Origin: Oscillospiraceae bacterium | Lineage (GTDB): Bacteria; Bacillota; Clostridia; Oscillospirales; Ruminococcaceae | Assembly (NCBI GenBank): GCA_017847885.1 | Contig: JAGAUA010000063.1 | Span: 1 to 51,927 of the forward strand | Direction of reading: 5' to 3' | Length of the DNA stretch: 51,927 bases | Shown: in pieces, positions 33,829-42,850 of the stretch | How positions within the stretch are numbered: the first letter of the stretch is position 1 | Layout of the letters: the number at the start of each line of letters is the position of its first letter | The notes under the pieces: generated by a model | The model's database searches: none | Seen by the model: the letters and a program-made list of their open reading frames with translations, nothing else | Told to the model about the DNA's origin: nothing | Program-made: the position numbers and the translations under genes

Positions 33829-35676
33829 TTACTTAAGTGTAATATAATTTTCCGGTTCAGCTATTGTGCCGCCGTCTTTGATATACGCCGTCCACGCAAC
33901 CTTTACCCTGTCTTCTTCTTTTTCAAACACACGGTTTTCATCATTGAGGAACGGACTCATATAAGCCGCTGTATTGAGCCATGTCACCTTAAATGTATCA
34001 TCGTCGCCTACCTCCTTGCCGTCATTGAGAACGCGTACAAGAGTGTATTTTCCGTCTTTCTCCTGCACCTCTATCGAAATTCCGCTTACGGTAGGCAGAG
34101 AGCCTCGGTTAAAGGGCGTAAAGCCGCCTTCAATGCCCTCAACGGATATTTTCAGATATTCTTTAAGCTCCGCACCCTTCATTTCACGCTGCCAAGCCTC
34201 CAGTGGATTGGGCATTACCATATTTCCAACCATTTTTTCAGTATAATCTGCTTTAAAAACAGAGCCTGTAAAGCTGTATGCAGGCGCAATAAGCACATCG
34301 CTGCCGTAAAATCCTCGCAGAGTATTTGCCATAACGGAATATGCTTCATTGCCGCCGTTTTTGTGGAATATGTTGGAGTATCCCCGGTCCATGGACAGCA
34401 CTATCTCGTCCGAAGCGTCCTTGGGCTGCTTTAACTGTGCGTCAAATGCTTCGTAAGCCTGCTGCGCATCATATTCACCCTGTATCATCTTGGAAACCAC
34501 GTCCTTGGACGCAGCGAAAAAGTCGTTGGAGGCAATACGGATATACATATGGTTCTGCTTGATAAGCGGAATTAGATTTTCAAGTGCAGGCGATAATTCC
34601 AAATCAACATTCTGACTGTAAGAAATAACGTCTTCACCCTTTGCCAAAGCATTCTGACCCTCATCGGAAAGCATAACACTTAGCACTCTAAGAGCTTTTT
34701 CATGGCGTGTTTTGTCATTTTCCAGATCCTTGTTCAGCGCAACCTGGAATGTAGGATATGTAAGAAGCCACTGTTCGCCGTCCTGTCCGAAATAGGGAAG
34801 GAAAACAGCATCAACACCCTGATTCTGAAATGCTACCGTATTTGAGCCTCCCGAACGGATAATAGCAGCTTTTCCCTCGGTGAACATATTTATAACAGGA
34901 TTAAAGGAAAGTTCCAGATCCTCGGGGAGAATTTTTGCGTCCTTGATAAACTGCTCCATAAGCTCAAAAGCGCCCGGCCATACAGTGTCATCAAGACCGG
35001 TTACATCCATATCCAAGGGATCTTCGTATCTGCTGCGCCACATACATCCCTCCATAGATGTTATCTCGGGAATTGACAGACCCTGCAGCACCTCCATGCA
35101 GGTATAGTCATAATTAAAATCGGCAACAAATCCGCGGATACCTTTTTCCTCAAATGCCTTACAAGCGGCTATCATGCTGTCATAATCCGTGGGCAGAGGA
35201 ATACCGTTCTCCTCAAACACAGTCCTGTTGGCAACAAGACCGTCAACCCCGCCGCAAAGGGGAAGCCAGTTTACCGTGCCGTCATTATTGGTGAAGCTTC
35301 CGATATAGGATTCGTATATCGCACCTGCCTGCTCCGTAGTGGACAGATCCATCAGCTGATCCTTAAGACCTGCCGCATCATGCAGAGAAAATCTGCGTGA
35401 TGTAATAATATCGGGAAGCGCCCCGTTTTCATTCATGAATTTGTAGAAGTCCAAATCATTGTTGCCCACAACAAATTGTATATTGACATCGGGAAGCTGC
35501 GACTGGATATACGGCGCATAGCTTTCATACAGAGCGGCACTCCACAGATATACGGATATTGTATCTGCGTCCTCCCTTGCATTGCTTGCTCCGCAGCCTG
35601 CAAAAAGCAGCGCAGACATCATAGCAGCCGTTGCAGACGATACCAAACGCATTCCAATTTTCTTTTGTTTTATCAT
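33829..35676 (-). CDS. solute-binding lipoprotein with 5'-nucleotidase-C-like domain (copy 2)
   Basis: A 615-aa paralogue of the next gene, with the same order: lipobox FAGC (C28), family 1 solute-binding domain (ISVYLWSAALYESYAPY, GIPLPTDYDSM, AIIRSGG) and a 5'-nucleotidase-C-like tail (MKGAELKEYLK, PTVSGISIEV, FKVTWLNTAAYM). ATG 35676 follows AGGGGAAAA; the open frame extends to 35730 without a site. The two copies are tandem, separated by 31 nt, and are clearly divergent in sequence, so they may recognise different ligands. First gene of the three-gene operon. Confidence 0.82.
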   Translation of the reverse strand: MIKQKKIGMRLVSSATAAMMSALLFAGCGASNAREDADTISVYLWSAALYESYAPYIQSQLPDVNIQFVVGNNDLDFYKFMNENGALPDIITSRRFSLHDAAGLKDQLMDLSTTEQAGAIYESYIGSFTNNDGTVNWLPLCGGVDGLVANRTVFEENGIPLPTDYDSMIAACKAFEEKGIRGFVADFNYDYTCMEVLQGLSIPEITSMEGCMWRSRYEDPLDMDVTGLDDTVWPGAFELMEQFIKDAKILPEDLELSFNPVINMFTEGKAAIIRSGGSNTVAFQNQGVDAVFLPYFGQDGEQWLLTYPTFQVALNKDLENDKTRHEKALRVLSVMLSDEGQNALAKGEDVISYSQNVDLELSPALENLIPLIKQNHMYIRIASNDFFAASKDVVSKMIQGEYDAQQAYEAFDAQLKQPKDASDEIVLSMDRGYSNIFHKNGGNEAYSVMANTLRGFYGSDVLIAPAYSFTGSVFKADYTEKMVGNMVMPNPLEAWQREMKGAELKEYLKISVEGIEGGFTPFNRGSLPTVSGISIEVQEKDGKYTLVRVLNDGKEVGDDDTFKVTWLNTAAYMSPFLNDENRVFEKEEDRVKVAWTAYIKDGGTIAEPENYITLK

Positions 35677-35856
35677 TTTTTCCCCTTTTCCGACAACTTT
35701 TCTGTCATAAGTATTTTTATATCCAACCACAAAGGCAGAAATTTACACTATATGCCGCTTTCACATTTTACGGTACCCCTCGTCCGCTTAACGATGCTTT
35801 CAGTAAAAGAATATATACTGCCGTCTCACAGTTGGTTGCAATGGAGCCTAGTATAA

Positions 35857-35901
35857 AACTCCCATAAAGTGTGGTTAATCGCCATGCTTTACGGGAGTTA
35901 A
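35857..35901 (-). promoter_or_regulatory. leader hairpin, possible attenuator
   Basis: On the minus strand AACTCCCGTAAAG and CTTTATGGGAGTT form a long stem with an inner TGG/CCA pair, followed by TTTAT. It lies in the ~340-nt leader between the promoter at 36024-36052 and the first lipoprotein gene. The T tail is weak, so it may be a regulatory fold rather than a terminator. Confidence 0.4.
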
Positions 35902-36023
35902 TATAAAAAAAACACAATTTTTTTGTACGGTTGCGGCATATTGCCATATCGGCTTCATCTCACTTTTATTAATTTAATGTGACCGATTTGTAAACTTGCA
36001 AACTCTGTAATACATTTCATTTT

Positions 36024-36052
36024 ATTATAGCATATTTTGTAGAAAAAAACAA
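36024..36052 (-). promoter_or_regulatory. promoter of the lipoprotein-kinase operon
   Basis: On the minus strand TTGTTT (36047-36052), 17 bp, TATAAT (36024-36029). Confidence 0.55.
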
Positions 36053-36426
36053 GGACTTTTGGATAGACTTTTCACACTATTTCACTTTTTAAGAAAGCGC
36101 TGATTGGATATGTTCAAACAGTGAAGAGTAGCCTGTATACGGACCGAAGTATTTTTCAGTTTCCGTCATATCGTATCCGACAGTACGCATCCCTTATCCT
36201 GTGGACTGCCCTCTGCATACCTGTTAATTATGGGTACCGAGCCGCAAACTGACAGTCCATACAAAAGTATAAACGACTTACCAGCGAGGGTTCCCTGCCG
36301 CAGGATACCTGTCCGAAGCTTATTATGTCTGCAAAGATGAAAATAATTGTTTGCACCCTCTCCGCATTAACTTATTTCTCCCTGCATATAAATAGTTAAG
36401 AAATACTGTGTATTGGAGTGAGCATA
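36053..36426. other. gene-free region upstream of the spoIIID fragment
   Basis: About 370 bp with no good coding frame. A minus-strand frame of 33 codons (ATG near 36190 to stop near 36090, beginning MRTVGYDMTETEK) looks protein-like but has no clear family. Several inverted repeats are present, including TGGACTG/CAGTCCA some 50 nt apart and CAGG-TAT-CCTG, so an RNA is possible but I match none. Before spoIIID, CATATAAAT (36385-36393) resembles a sigma-E -10 element, which would suit that gene. Confidence 0.35.
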
Positions 36427-36570
36427 TTGAAGGTCAAAGCAGGTCAGGATATCGAGGAAAGGGCTGTCATTCTTGCACGCTATATCCTTGAGCATAAATC
36501 TACTGTTCGTGCCGCTGCTAAACAGTTTGGAATTTCAAAATCTACTGTACATATGGTTGTCGCAAATTAG
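36427..36570 (+). pseudogene. spoIIID: spoIIID truncated by a recombinase-bearing insertion
   Basis: A TTG start with GGAGTG upstream opens a frame beginning MKVKAGQDIEERAVILARYI and containing the SpoIIID helix-turn-helix (TVRAAAKQFGISKSTVH). SpoIIID is a sporulation regulator of about 80-90 residues in the mother cell; here the family sequence ends after STVH at about codon 43 and four foreign codons lead to a stop. The missing C-terminal half is not found elsewhere in the window. The end overlaps the 3' end of a serine recombinase gene on the other strand, which marks the insertion junction. Confidence 0.8.
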
Positions 36571-38073
36571 AAACGATTTGTCAAGCCCGATCTCCCCAAA
36601 AAGATTGAGGAAAATATCAATATGTCCGTCCTTATCAACTTCAATTCTGTTGATGATCTGCTTTAACTGTGCATTAGTCATAGACGAAACATCGGTTATC
36701 TTTTCTATACCGTCAAAAGTCTTGTGAAGAATGTTTTCAAGCATATCATTGCGGCTTAAATTATACTCGGTAATGGTAAGCTCATTTTTTATCTTTTCAA
36801 GCTCAGAATCGATAGTTTTGACCTTTTCATTCAGCTCGGCACGGCTTATAATTTCGTCAATATACATATCCATATATTTCTGACGTTTCTTTTCAAGAGC
36901 ATTTTTCTGTTCATTCAGTTCGGCATTGTAACTCTCGTTGTCGTCCTTGTTTTTATAAACACGGTCAAATTCTGCAACAATATTTTTTACCATAGTTTCC
37001 TTATTTTTTATGAGCTCAGCAAAATATTCCTGAAGCTTGTCCACAAGCACATCCTCACACAGCACAACCGAATTCGCACAAACATCAGCTCCCCTACCAT
37101 TGCGCACGCTGCAAACCCAACGTCCCTTACCCTTGTAAATAGTTCTGCGGAATGAGTAGCCACATTCCTTGCACTTGATAAGTGTGCTGAAAAGGTGTCG
37201 GCTGCTGCTTCGTTCGTGATTATTTACAAAAGCATTTTTACGTTTGTCCATAATTTCCTGCGCCTGTTCAAAAATCGAATTATCAATGATCCTCAATTCC
37301 GGACGTTCGGTAACGTACCAATCTTCTTCGTCGCGTTTCTGCCGTTTACTTGTGAGAAAATCCTGAACCTCTTCTTTACCGTTTACGATCTTACCTATGT
37401 AAATTTTGTTTGTCAAAATTCGCGCAATAGCATTCTGCGTCCAGCTGTAACCGCGTTTTGTTTTTATGCCGCGATCGTTAAGTGTATTAGCGATCCTTGC
37501 CGCACCGATTTCTTCTTTTGTATACATCTCAAATATCTCACGAACGATATTTGCCTCTGCCTCGTTGATTTTCAGATTAAAATAATCTCCGATAATTTTG
37601 TCATACCCGAAAACAAGATTTGGTACGCGCCCTTTCTCCGCATTTATTTTCTTGCCGAATTTTATACGCTTGGAAGTGTTCGCGGATTCTTCCTGTGCAA
37701 GCGCACCGAATATGGTTAGAATAAACTCGGAGTTGCCGAGAACTGTCTGATTTGCCGTCAGAAAAACGGTTTCAATATTCAGCGCTTTCAGCTGACGGAT
37801 ACTTTGGAGGAAATCAACAGTGTTTCGTGCAAAACGGGAAATATCTTTAACAACCACCATTTCAAAAAGTCCCTTTTGAGCGTCACGCATAAGCCGCTGA
37901 AACTCCGTGCGGTTCTTTATTTTTGTTCCGGAAATACCTTCGTCAGCATATAGTCGAATAAGGTTGTGACCGTTATTCTGCGCGTATTCCGTAAAGAACT
38001 TTTTCTGTGCTTCAAGGCTGTTGAGCTGATCCTCTTTATCCGTAGAAACACGACAATATGCTGCTATGTTCAC
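36535..38073 (-). CDS. large serine recombinase
   Basis: A 512-aa site-specific recombinase. The resolvase domain begins at once with AAYCRVSTDKEDQ (nucleophile S10), followed by DEGISGTKIKNR, DISRFARN and LTIFGALAQEES. The recombinase domain (VREIFEMYTKEEIGAARIANTLNDRGI) and a zinc ribbon (CKECGYSFRR) lead to a coiled-coil C-terminus. GTG 38073 follows GGAGGG; the open frame upstream to 38277 is not supported. Its last five or so codons are spoIIID sequence, so its 3' end lies at the attachment junction. It likely drives integration and excision of the element to its right. Confidence 0.9.
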   Translation of the reverse strand: MNIAAYCRVSTDKEDQLNSLEAQKKFFTEYAQNNGHNLIRLYADEGISGTKIKNRTEFQRLMRDAQKGLFEMVVVKDISRFARNTVDFLQSIRQLKALNIETVFLTANQTVLGNSEFILTIFGALAQEESANTSKRIKFGKKINAEKGRVPNLVFGYDKIIGDYFNLKINEAEANIVREIFEMYTKEEIGAARIANTLNDRGIKTKRGYSWTQNAIARILTNKIYIGKIVNGKEEVQDFLTSKRQKRDEEDWYVTERPELRIIDNSIFEQAQEIMDKRKNAFVNNHERSSSRHLFSTLIKCKECGYSFRRTIYKGKGRWVCSVRNGRGADVCANSVVLCEDVLVDKLQEYFAELIKNKETMVKNIVAEFDRVYKNKDDNESYNAELNEQKNALEKKRQKYMDMYIDEIISRAELNEKVKTIDSELEKIKNELTITEYNLSRNDMLENILHKTFDGIEKITDVSSMTNAQLKQIINRIEVDKDGHIDIFLNLFGEIGLDKSFLICDNHMYSRF

Positions 38074-38104
38074 TGCTATCCCTCCATTATTTCTGTTACT
38101 GCTT

Positions 38105-38133
38105 ATTATGGCATAGAATAGGCAGATTGTCAA
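38105..38133 (-). promoter_or_regulatory. promoter of the recombinase gene
   Basis: On the minus strand TTGACA (38128-38133), 17 bp, CATAAT (38105-38110), 32 nt before GTG 38073: a vegetative-type promoter, not a sporulation sigma one. Confidence 0.6.
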
Positions 38134-38227
38134 GAAAAAAATGGAAGTATAAGAATATAAATGCATCTTGAAGCACAACGTATGGTGATTTGGCGGATAC
38201 GATACAATAATAAAGAGTGGCAATACA

Positions 38228-38262
38228 TAAAAGCTGTACCTAAACAAAGGTGCAGCTTTTTC
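38228..38262 (-). terminator. terminator of the glycan operon
   Basis: On the minus strand GCTGCACC pairs with GGTACAGC (one G-U type mismatch) around a TTTGTTTA loop, then TTTTAT. It lies about 35 nt after the stop of the last gene of the surface-glycan operon. Confidence 0.65.
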
Positions 38263-38295
38263 TGCATATACAGACAATTCCTAAAATGATACAAA

Positions 38296-39402
38296 TCAAG
38301 ACAAAATAATATAACAAATCCTATCAACATCATCAATACTCAAATCAGCATACATGGGCAGAGTCAGCACTCTGTCTGCTATATATTTTGCTGTTGGAGT
38401 TTTATTCTCTCCTGCCGTGGGAAAAGATTTATAACACTCAAAACTATTAGTCAACGGATAAAAATATTTCCTTGCAATAATATTTTCTTTTTTCAGCTTA
38501 TCGTATACCTCATCACGGGTATACTTATATCCGTCAAACACCACAGGAAAATACGCATAATTTGGTTTAACACCTGCTTGTGCTTTGCACAGCTTAATGC
38601 CCTTTATTCCCGATAACATATGCTCGTAACGCTCCGCTGCCGCCTTGCGCTTTTCAAATTCTGTATTGATATGCCTGAGGTTACAAATACCCATTGCTGC
38701 CTGAAATTCACTCATTTTAGCGTTTCCACCCACATAAGCACAGGACTCCGGACCTCTTATGCCGAAATTCTTCATATCATTAAGTACCTGTACCATACCG
38801 TCATCAGAAAAGCACACAGCTCCACCCTCAATAGTATTAAACACCTTAGTTGCGTGAAAGCTGAACATTGAAGCATCGCCAAAATTTGCTGCACTTATAC
38901 CGTTATATGTAACTCCGAAAGCATGTGCCGCATCATATATCACTTTCAGACCATGCTTGTCTGCAATATTCCGGATTTTTTCAATATTGCATATATTTCC
39001 ATAAACATGTACGGGAACAACAGCAACAGTGTTTTCTGTAATAAGCGATTCTATCTTATCCGCATCAATGGTGTAATCATATTCGTTTATATCACAGAAT
39101 ATGGGCACAAGACCGTTTCGTACAATGGCATGAGTAGTCGAAGCAAACGTGAACGGAGTTGTGATAACCTCGCTGCCTTTTGGGAAGTTCATTGCCGCTA
39201 TCACATTTTCAAGTGCAAGATGTCCGTTTGTATACAGTGTAACATGCTTTACATCAAGATACCTCTCGAGTTCAGCCTGAAACTGCTTATGCTTGGTTCC
39301 CATATTGGTCAGCCAATGACTGTCCCACAGTTCTTTTATTTCCTCGCAGTATTCCTCATATGTGGGCATTGAAGAGCGTGTGACGTTGATTTGGTAATTC
39401 AT
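38296..39402 (-). CDS. dTDP-sugar aminotransferase (DegT/DnrJ/EryC1 family)
   Basis: A 368-aa PLP enzyme. The lysine that binds PLP is K186 in SFHATKVFNTIEGG, and DAAHAFG, TPFTFASTTHAI and YADLS... are family features. It is close in character to VioA/FdtB-type enzymes that aminate dTDP-4-keto- or 3-keto-6-deoxyhexoses. The substrate dTDP-4-keto-6-deoxyglucose is made by RfbB in the same operon. With the PglD-like acyltransferase encoded next to it, an N-acylated amino-dideoxyhexose such as Qui4NAc is a reasonable product. No sugar 3,4-ketoisomerase is seen, which favours a 4-amino sugar. Last gene of the operon. Confidence 0.85.
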   Translation of the reverse strand: MNYQINVTRSSMPTYEEYCEEIKELWDSHWLTNMGTKHKQFQAELERYLDVKHVTLYTNGHLALENVIAAMNFPKGSEVITTPFTFASTTHAIVRNGLVPIFCDINEYDYTIDADKIESLITENTVAVVPVHVYGNICNIEKIRNIADKHGLKVIYDAAHAFGVTYNGISAANFGDASMFSFHATKVFNTIEGGAVCFSDDGMVQVLNDMKNFGIRGPESCAYVGGNAKMSEFQAAMGICNLRHINTEFEKRKAAAERYEHMLSGIKGIKLCKAQAGVKPNYAYFPVVFDGYKYTRDEVYDKLKKENIIARKYFYPLTNSFECYKSFPTAGENKTPTAKYIADRVLTLPMYADLSIDDVDRICYIILS

Positions 39403-39404
39403 AT

Positions 39405-40064
39405 TTATTCTCCCGATCGCTTTTTAAATACAGTCTCATTACTGCGTTTTTTTATAACCTTGGCGGGAACTCCCATTGCAATTGAATGGTGGGGAATATC
39501 AGAAACAACAGCTGCACCCATACCTATTATTGAATCCGAACCAATTTCAATTTGCTCCCTTATTGATGCGTTCATACCTATATATGTGCATTGGTTGATT
39601 GTACTGTTTCCCCCAATTACTACTCCTCCGGCAATTTGGCAATGCTTTTTTACTACCGTATCGTGTCCAACGCAGGAAAATTCACTGATAACAACATTAT
39701 CCTCAATTACAGCGTCGGCATTTACTACAGCACCGTACAAAAAAACGACCCCTTTGCCTATGGCTGCTGAAGGACTTATCCATGCATTTTTATGGATAAC
39801 ATTCGTCAGCGAAAAGCCTGAAGCTTTTACTTTTTCATAAAGCTTTGATCTATACTGCGGCTCACCTAAAGATATCACTATCTCAGCAGTTTGATTTGTA
39901 AAATTCTTTTGGAAATTCTCAAATGACATTCTTTTTATGCCGTGAAACTCATCATATGAAACAGTATCATCAATAAACACCAGTTCGCTCCATTTATTAA
40001 TTTCATTGGCAGCTTCCTTTACAGTTCTCCCCGCGCCGCCTGAACCGTAGATTCCCAAAATCAT
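39405..40064 (-). CDS. PglD-like sugar N-acyltransferase
   Basis: A 219-aa protein. An N-terminal Rossmann-like part (ILGIYGSGGAGRTVKEAA) binds the UDP- or dTDP-amino sugar, and a left-handed beta-helix of hexapeptide repeats (from about residue 95: IHKNAWISPSAAIGKG, NVVISEFSCVGHDTVV) binds acetyl-CoA, with the catalytic His in VGHDT. The family includes PglD and VioB. It is 2 nt from the aminotransferase gene, indicating a two-step path of amination then acetylation. Confidence 0.87.
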   Translation of the reverse strand: MILGIYGSGGAGRTVKEAANEINKWSELVFIDDTVSYDEFHGIKRMSFENFQKNFTNQTAEIVISLGEPQYRSKLYEKVKASGFSLTNVIHKNAWISPSAAIGKGVVFLYGAVVNADAVIEDNVVISEFSCVGHDTVVKKHCQIAGGVVIGGNSTINQCTYIGMNASIREQIEIGSDSIIGMGAAVVSDIPHHSIAMGVPAKVIKKRSNETVFKKRSGE

Positions 40065-40257
40065 AATTTACCTCCAAGTTCTATTTATATTGCCGCTCAA
40101 ATTAACTCTTAAAGATTTATGCGAAAAACCAATATCAAAAGCATTGGAAGCAAAACACAAGGGTACGTTGTTATTTCAAGCTTTTCTGACGGCAGATTTT
40201 GATAATGGCACAAACGGAAAAATTGTTAGTCAATTTGGGCAGCAATAATAAAAAAAA

Positions 40258-41715
40258 TTAACCCTTTAAGCGATGAAAAAAATTATCAAGTAAAAAAACA
40301 AAGGGTCTGATTTTTAATATAAATGAAAACAAAATATAAAAAACAATTCCTGAAATTATTTGTACAAACAAAGTAATAATCGGGGCAAGATTCATTGTGC
40401 CTATCATTACAACAATTCCAAACATCACAGCCGACAAAAGAAACGATGGCAATATATCCTTCATCTGCTCAAAATATGAATAATCGATAAGCTTCTTATT
40501 GGGGAAAGCATTTACAAAGCTGCTTATTACAGATGTAATCCCCCCTGTCATTGCAATAGCTATCGGCGAATCAAAGCAGAACACAGCAATAATTAATGCC
40601 GCTATTCCATATATCTTTTTTATTATTTCAAGCTTAAGAAATATATCACTTCTGCCCATAGCGTTTATTGCCTGCAAATTACTTGTATGCACAGGCCAAA
40701 ATGCAAATGAAAAACAGAATATCTGCAAATACGGCACACAAGGCAGCCATTTATCAGTAAGTATCAGGCTTACCAACGGTTCTGCTATACCTGCAAGACC
40801 TGCCATCATAGGGAAAATTATGTAAGCGCTTAATGTCATAGATGTCCTCATAAGTGTCTTTACCTGTTTTCTGTCCTCCTGTTTTAATGACAATGCAGGA
40901 AGCAAAACGCTTTGTATTGAGCCGTTTACTCCGTTAACAATAAACTGCGGAAACTGCTTTCCCCGATTATATTGCCCGAGCATTCCCGAATCATATTTTT
41001 TGCCTATAACAAGACTGCTCAAATCTTGATAAAGGGTATCAAGCAATGCTGAAACAAGCAGTTTCCATCCGTATGAAAGCAAAACTTTTATCCTTTTTAG
41101 ATCGCACACAAGTGTTGGATGCCAATTTACTGTAAAAAGCATTACTATGCAGGCAACAGTAACATTAAGAAGCGTCTGAATAACAAGCGCCCAAAGACCA
41201 AGTCCCATATATGCAGCTGCTATGCCTGCCATTCCTGAGATAACGGTTCCTATGATATTGCTGTAAAAAACCTTTTTAAAATTCATTTCACGGCTTACTT
41301 TTGCAACCTGTATCGAGTTGAACGCACCGGGTATCAACATAAGAGAAATCACCCTGAACGGCGTGATGATATCCGGCATTTTATAGAATGCCGCAACAAG
41401 CGGAGCTGCCGCAAACAGAATTATATACAGTATGACCGCTATACCCAGCGAAAACCAGAAAACCGACGAATAATCTTCTTCAGTTACATCTTTGTTTTGT
41501 ATGAGAGAAGTATTGAACCCGTTCTGTATAAATACATTAGCAAGCGTTGTAAATATTATCATTAAGGATAATATTCCGTAATGCTCGGGAGATAGCAATC
41601 TGGCAAGGATTATTTGTATTATAAACTGAACACCCTGTACACCGAAGCGTTCAAGGAGCTTCCAGATTATATTTGACCAAAAAGTATTATTTTGGTGGAG
41701 CTGACTGTCGTGCAT
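40258..41715 (-). CDS. MOP-superfamily flippase (Wzx-like)
   Basis: A 485-aa membrane protein with about 12-14 hydrophobic helices. The opening (FWSNIIWKLLERFGVQGVQF, LSPEHYGILSLMIIFTTLA) is typical of the oligosaccharide flippase/polysaccharide transporter family, which moves lipid-linked repeat units to the outer face. It suggests a Wzx/Wzy-type glycan. A polymerase of the Wzy kind and an initiating phosphoglycosyl transferase are not in the window. AT-rich codon use compared with the rfb genes. Confidence 0.88.
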   Translation of the reverse strand: MHDSQLHQNNTFWSNIIWKLLERFGVQGVQFIIQIILARLLSPEHYGILSLMIIFTTLANVFIQNGFNTSLIQNKDVTEEDYSSVFWFSLGIAVILYIILFAAAPLVAAFYKMPDIITPFRVISLMLIPGAFNSIQVAKVSREMNFKKVFYSNIIGTVISGMAGIAAAYMGLGLWALVIQTLLNVTVACIVMLFTVNWHPTLVCDLKRIKVLLSYGWKLLVSALLDTLYQDLSSLVIGKKYDSGMLGQYNRGKQFPQFIVNGVNGSIQSVLLPALSLKQEDRKQVKTLMRTSMTLSAYIIFPMMAGLAGIAEPLVSLILTDKWLPCVPYLQIFCFSFAFWPVHTSNLQAINAMGRSDIFLKLEIIKKIYGIAALIIAVFCFDSPIAIAMTGGITSVISSFVNAFPNKKLIDYSYFEQMKDILPSFLLSAVMFGIVVMIGTMNLAPIITLFVQIISGIVFYILFSFILKIRPFVFLLDNFFHRLKG

Positions 41716-41738
41716 TTTTATTCACTCCGGATAAATAG

Positions 41739-42707
41739 TTATATTTTAAAATGTGATTCACAATATTCTGCAAATTCTTTTGCGGATCTTTTTCCTGATT
41801 TATTTATCTCAATATATCTTTCTATCAGCTGCGGCTGCGTTTGTTTTGCAAATGCAATTTCCTTTTCGTCATATCCCCAGGCAACGCCCAAAGTATCATC
41901 ATCAGAACCTATATAATCCTCCTTGCATTTTCCCGGCTCAGGTATTACTATAGAAGTGCATCCGCATAATGCTGCAATATATGAATATGCAGTTTGTGTA
42001 TCATAACTAATGCAATATTCACATTTGTTAAATACATCCACAATTTCTTTTTCGGTTAGTTCATCAATAACTGTTCCATCAAATATTTCGGGAAGGTCAC
42101 TTCTGTCTTTTCCTTTTCGTACAATATAGCATTTGCCGTCTCTTTCCCCGAAATTATACTGCTTATATAATTCCAAGTCAAAATACGGCGTTTTTAATTT
42201 GTTGCCTTCCGGATTTAAAGATGTATCATTAAACACTTCTCTGTAACAAAAAAACAAATCATTGCTTTCATAAGAGTCCGGATTGTTCTGATCATAAAAT
42301 CTGTTATAATATAATAACCATCTTACAACATTTTTAGCTTTCAAAAAATTCCCGTAGGTTACTTCAGGATATACAACAACAGTATTTTTATCGACGAAAG
42401 GCAAAAGCTTTCTTTTGCAGCCTGATACAGCTTTATAATAATATCCGGAAAATCTTTTTGAATTTACATTAATTCTGTTTTTAAAAAATTTAACCAAAAT
42501 TATTTTACAGGTATCAACAGCTGTCCTTTTTGCCCAATTGAACCAGAATTTTAATTTGCGTCCCTTTTTATAGACATATTCTTCAGAATAAAAAATTCTT
42601 GCATCATATCCCAATTCTGATAAGTATTTGCACAGAGCATGTAAAACGATCGGACCACCGCATATTTGTCTGAATGATACTATTACAAATTTTAATTTTT
42701 TTTTCAT
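41739..42707 (-). CDS. putative glycosyltransferase (GT4-like)
   Basis: A 322-aa protein. The N-terminus KFVIVSFRQICGGPIVLHALCKYLSELGY has the first Rossmann strand and glycine loop of GT-B enzymes, and the C-terminal half has EKEIVDVFNKCEYCISYDTQTAYSYIAALCGC, which resembles the nucleotide-sugar binding E-x7-E style region. No transmembrane segment. AT-rich. Placed between a flippase and GT2 genes, so a glycosyltransferase role is likely, but the donor and acceptor are unknown. Confidence 0.65.
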   Translation of the reverse strand: MKKKLKFVIVSFRQICGGPIVLHALCKYLSELGYDARIFYSEEYVYKKGRKLKFWFNWAKRTAVDTCKIILVKFFKNRINVNSKRFSGYYYKAVSGCKRKLLPFVDKNTVVVYPEVTYGNFLKAKNVVRWLLYYNRFYDQNNPDSYESNDLFFCYREVFNDTSLNPEGNKLKTPYFDLELYKQYNFGERDGKCYIVRKGKDRSDLPEIFDGTVIDELTEKEIVDVFNKCEYCISYDTQTAYSYIAALCGCTSIVIPEPGKCKEDYIGSDDDTLGVAWGYDEKEIAFAKQTQPQLIERYIEINKSGKRSAKEFAEYCESHFKI

Positions 42708-42850
42708 GAGAAAATATATGCTTTACAGGCATATCCTCCTTTAGTATAGATAAAATATGATTTTTGAATCTTAAATTTTGTTTTTTAATTTATCTGAAAA
42801 GATATGTAAACATAATTAAAAATTACCTAAACAACAAATCATTTACATAA

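Noticed and set aside
36053..36426. 6S RNA, tmRNA, RNase P RNA or a riboswitch
   Set aside because: I compared the stretch with the conserved cores I remember for these RNAs and found none of them.
38074..38277. N-terminal extension of the recombinase to 38277
   Set aside because: The resolvase domain begins at GTG 38073 with a GGAGGG site and its promoter lies inside the supposed extension.
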